A stretch of 34,330 nucleotides of DNA from positions 1-34,330 of the forward strand of contig NZ_BMPH01000022.1 in NCBI RefSeq assembly GCF_014647495.1, written 5' to 3'. This document shows positions 32,018 through 34,330 of the stretch, piece by piece (positions within the stretch are counted from its first letter, which is position 1; every line of letters begins with the position of its first letter). The DNA comes from Glutamicibacter protophormiae (GTDB taxonomy: Bacteria; Actinomycetota; Actinomycetes; Actinomycetales; Micrococcaceae). Both the position numbers and the translations under genes were made by a program. Under the pieces are notes generated by a model. It was not told the origin of the DNA and did no database searches. It worked only from the letters and a program-made list of their open reading frames with translations.

Positions 32018-34330
32018 GTGCAAGATAGTCATTTGCCGCCTGAGAAGAAGGGTGCGGCCCCTCGTGCTGCTCGTCGGGTTCTAGCCGGCGCAGTAGTTAC
32101 TAGTCTGTTTATCGCACCATGTGTTACTGCCGCTTACGCGGCACCGAACGATTCGTCTGAAGCACTAGGGCGGGCGATTGACCTGAACCTGCTGAAGATT
32201 CCTGTAGCGGATGCCGGTTATGCATATTCCGGCAATCAAAGTTCGCCGGATGCAGTGCATGCACCTTTGAACGTTAGTGCTCTAGGTGCCATTGAATTGG
32301 ATCTCGGACCCGGGGTTCAGCTTCCCTTGATTGGTGAAGCAGGCACTGGGCTGCTTCAACTTGGACAAGCAGGTGTACTGAATTCATTTGCTGAGGCCGC
32401 GACGGCTACCAGCGCCAAGGCCGGAGCTGGCGCTGTTAGTTCGGGCGGCGGTATTGCGCTTGATGCCGAAGGCTCGGAAGCGATGACGGCCAACGTGGAT
32501 CTGACCAAGTTGCTGAAGCAGCTTAAGATCGATAATTTAACGGATTCGGTAATCGACGAAGCATCTTTGGAGATCGGCGCGCTTGGCTCAACGGCTGAGA
32601 AGACCGACGGTGCCTTGAAGACCGAATATTTGGTTGCCGGAGCAGAAGCGACGATTGGTAGCCCTGCTGTCGAAGGGCTGACAACTTCGCTTGGCGGAGT
32701 CGTCGATGGCCTCGGGACAACGCTGAATACGACTCTTTCGTCGGATGGTGTACTGGGAACCATAACTTCAGGGCTTGAAGCCATCAATATTGATCTTGGT
32801 CTGCTTGGCCGAGTTGGTGTTACCAATTCAAAGGTCGCACTGAATGGCGTAGATGCTGCGCTCGATCAGGTGAAGAAGGATGTTCTGCAGGGTGTCATCA
32901 GCACGGACACCGGTCTCGTTTCGATCGACTTGGGCACAGGAGATATTGCTGTAGACCTGTCGAAGGTAACAACTGGTGGGCTGAACGGAAAGCCAGAAAA
33001 CTACGAGCTCCTTACTCCAGCCGCCGTTCAGGAAATCGCGGATGAAGTTACTACTGCGCTATCTAACCTTGTGACTGACTTGCGCGACACTCTGGTGGCG
33101 GCACTCGATGACATCGATATCGTGGTCGATCTCGGTTTGGAAGTCCGACTGTTGGCACCGGTAACTACAGGCGACGCGAAGATTACTGGCAGCGTCGCAA
33201 GTTTCCTTGGGTTAGTGGATACCGAGCCAACTACCGAAGTGAACTTGAAACTTGCCGGGCTGGAAATCGGTACGCTCGTCACACCACTCGTCAAGGGTGT
33301 TGTTGGAGTTGTCCGTGGCGTCATCGGTCCGGTGCTTAATCCCGTTGTCGACGGTCTCGCCGGGACAATCTCCGGCATCGTCAAGGGCGTGACTGACCCG
33401 CTGGAGCCTGTGTTCTCTGGTGTTTTGGATCAAATCGTTGAAATTACCCTGAATGAACAGGGCAAGACTACCATTGACGATCCGAGTTCAGATCCTGATT
33501 CTACTCAAGAAGCTGACTTCGTTACTGCATTGTCCGTGACTTTGCTGCCGGCAATGGGAAAGCAAGCGAATAAGATCTCACTAGCTCGCTCGGAAATTCG
33601 TGCTGAAGACGAAATCGCTCCGGTCAAGATTCTGACTCCGGGTAGCAACGCCACGGTTCCCACCGGAAACGTTGAAGTAACTGGTACAGGACAAGCCGGT
33701 GCAAAGCTTGAGGTATCTATCGATGGCAATGCTCCGCAAGAAGTCACCATAGGAGAAGATGGCACATGGAAAGCAATTTTCCCTGATGTGCCAGCTGGCC
33801 CGCATACGATAACTGCCACGGACAACAGTACCGAAGCTTCTGTTTCCTTCACTGCTGAAGACGAATCGGCGACCGACGCGACGACTGACGCATCTTCTGA
33901 CGCCCAGGCTGATACCAACGCTGACGCCAATGCTGATGCGGCTTCGGCTGCTGATGCTGAGGCTGGTGCGGATACCGCTGGTGCTGATACCAACGCTGAT
34001 GCGGCTTCGGCTGCTGATGCTGAGGCTGGCGCGGATACCGCTGGTGCTGATACCAACGCTGATGCGGCTTCGGCTGCTGATGCTGAGGCTGGCGCGGATA
34101 CCGCTGGCGCGGATACCGCTGGTGCTGATACCAACGCTGACGCCAATGTTGATGCTGAGGCTGGCGCGGACACCGCTGGCGCGGACACCGCTGGCGCGGA
34201 CACCGCTGGCGCGGACACCGCTGGCGCGGACACCGCTGGTGCTGACGCCAACGCTGACGCCCAGGCTGATGCTGAGGCTGGTGCGGATACCGCTGGTGCT
34301 GATACCAACGCTGACGCCCAGGCTGGTGCC
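32018..34330 (+). CDS. Large secreted surface protein, choice-of-anchor G type (3' end beyond window)
   Basis: Open from GTG 32018 (GGGAGG 6 nt upstream) to the window edge: 771 codons with no stop. A signal peptide is clear: basic PRAARR, a hydrophobic core, and a cleavage site after Ala41 (AYA). Residues about 45-530 form a repetitive, beta-rich body; LDLGPGVQLPL, the SSGGGIAL region and YLVAGAEATIGSPAV resemble actinobacterial choice-of-anchor G family proteins. A bacterial Ig-like domain follows at about 535-613 (ILTPGSNATVPTGNVEVTGT). From about 618 on it is an acidic Ala/Asp/Thr/Gly repeat stalk. A wall anchor (sortase motif or membrane helix) should follow outside the window. Codon use is far less GC-biased at third positions than in the genes left of 29 kb. 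Confidence 0.88.
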   Translation, partial: MQDSHLPPEKKGAAPRAARRVLAGAVVTSLFIAPCVTAAYAAPNDSSEALGRAIDLNLLKIPVADAGYAYSGNQSSPDAVHAPLNVSALGAIELDLGPGVQLPLIGEAGTGLLQLGQAGVLNSFAEAATATSAKAGAGAVSSGGGIALDAEGSEAMTANVDLTKLLKQLKIDNLTDSVIDEASLEIGALGSTAEKTDGALKTEYLVAGAEATIGSPAVEGLTTSLGGVVDGLGTTLNTTLSSDGVLGTITSGLEAINIDLGLLGRVGVTNSKVALNGVDAALDQVKKDVLQGVISTDTGLVSIDLGTGDIAVDLSKVTTGGLNGKPENYELLTPAAVQEIADEVTTALSNLVTDLRDTLVAALDDIDIVVDLGLEVRLLAPVTTGDAKITGSVASFLGLVDTEPTTEVNLKLAGLEIGTLVTPLVKGVVGVVRGVIGPVLNPVVDGLAGTISGIVKGVTDPLEPVFSGVLDQIVEITLNEQGKTTIDDPSSDPDSTQEADFVTALSVTLLPAMGKQANKISLARSEIRAEDEIAPVKILTPGSNATVPTGNVEVTGTGQAGAKLEVSIDGNAPQEVTIGEDGTWKAIFPDVPAGPHTITATDNSTEASVSFTAEDESATDATTDASSDAQADTNADANADAASAADAEAGADTAGADTNADAASAADAEAGADTAGADTNADAASAADAEAGADTAGADTAGADTNADANVDAEAGADTAGADTAGADTAGADTAGADTAGADANADAQADAEAGADTAGADTNADAQAGA
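33932..34330 (+). repeat. In-frame tandem repeats: 63-bp units and a 15-bp run
   Basis: A 63-bp unit (21 aa, with ADAASAADAEAGADT inside) starts at 33932, 33995 and 34058, almost identical; the third copy carries an extra 15-bp AGADT unit. At 34163-34237 the 15-mer GGCGCGGACACCGCT occurs five times in exact tandem, and related blocks continue to the window edge. All units are multiples of three, so copy changes alter stalk length without a frameshift. Confidence 0.93.

Noticed and set aside
33505-34308. Minus-strand frame of 267 codons rich in Ala/Ser/Val
   Set aside because: It is the antisense of the repeat stalk of the surface protein; repeats without stops on one strand readily give an open antisense frame.
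33932-34330. Regular repeats considered as a CRISPR array
   Set aside because: Units are contiguous, in frame with a coding sequence, and have no unique spacers.

Overview
The window is high-GC actinobacterial chromosome. Tight gene packing, GTG starts, two-component and ABC clusters, a CydDC-like exporter pair and a family resembling actinobacterial choice-of-anchor G surface proteins all fit the Micrococcaceae (Arthrobacter/Glutamicibacter type). The genus is an inference, since there is no rRNA here. I saw no tRNA, rRNA, insertion sequence, phage gene or CRISPR array.

Left part (1-7.4 kb): the first 17 codons of a leftward gene with a near-consensus promoter; then a leftward cluster of sensor kinase, response regulator, ABC ATPase, ABC-2 permease and a small membrane protein, preceded by a perfect 9-5-9 palindrome; then a hotdog thioesterase that converges on a stand-alone trpF, which is itself coupled to a double-hotdog thioesterase.

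Middle (7.4-19.4 kb): a head-to-tail CydD/CydC-like ABC exporter pair; a membrane-anchored one-subunit glutamate synthase-like flavoprotein; a 3-hydroxyisobutyryl-CoA hydrolase-like enzyme; a LysR regulator; a very acidic small protein; an Lrp/AsnC regulator divergent from an MFS transporter, with a palindrome and a possible attenuator between them; a small membrane protein; a luciferase-like flavin oxidoreductase; and a cold-shock protein with a long structured leader and a textbook terminator.

Right-middle (19.4-29.5 kb): a TetR regulator flanked by two MFS transporters, with a 14-2-14 bp palindrome over the divergent promoters; a TRIC-like channel; a DUF1697 protein; an S9 prolyl oligopeptidase; an S4 RNA-binding protein; a small lipoprotein; and Tex.

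Right end (29.5-34.3 kb): a ferritin with candidate iron boxes; a protein of three SH3b repeats with no visible signal peptide; an orphan LuxR-type regulator whose phospho-acceptor Asp is replaced by Glu; and a very long secreted surface protein that is still open at the window edge and carries Ala/Asp-rich tandem repeats. This end is visibly AT-richer than the rest and is the most accessory-looking part. A recurring feature across the window is a -10-like hexamer exactly 6-7 nt before the start codon with no Shine-Dalgarno sequence, which suggests many leaderless mRNAs.
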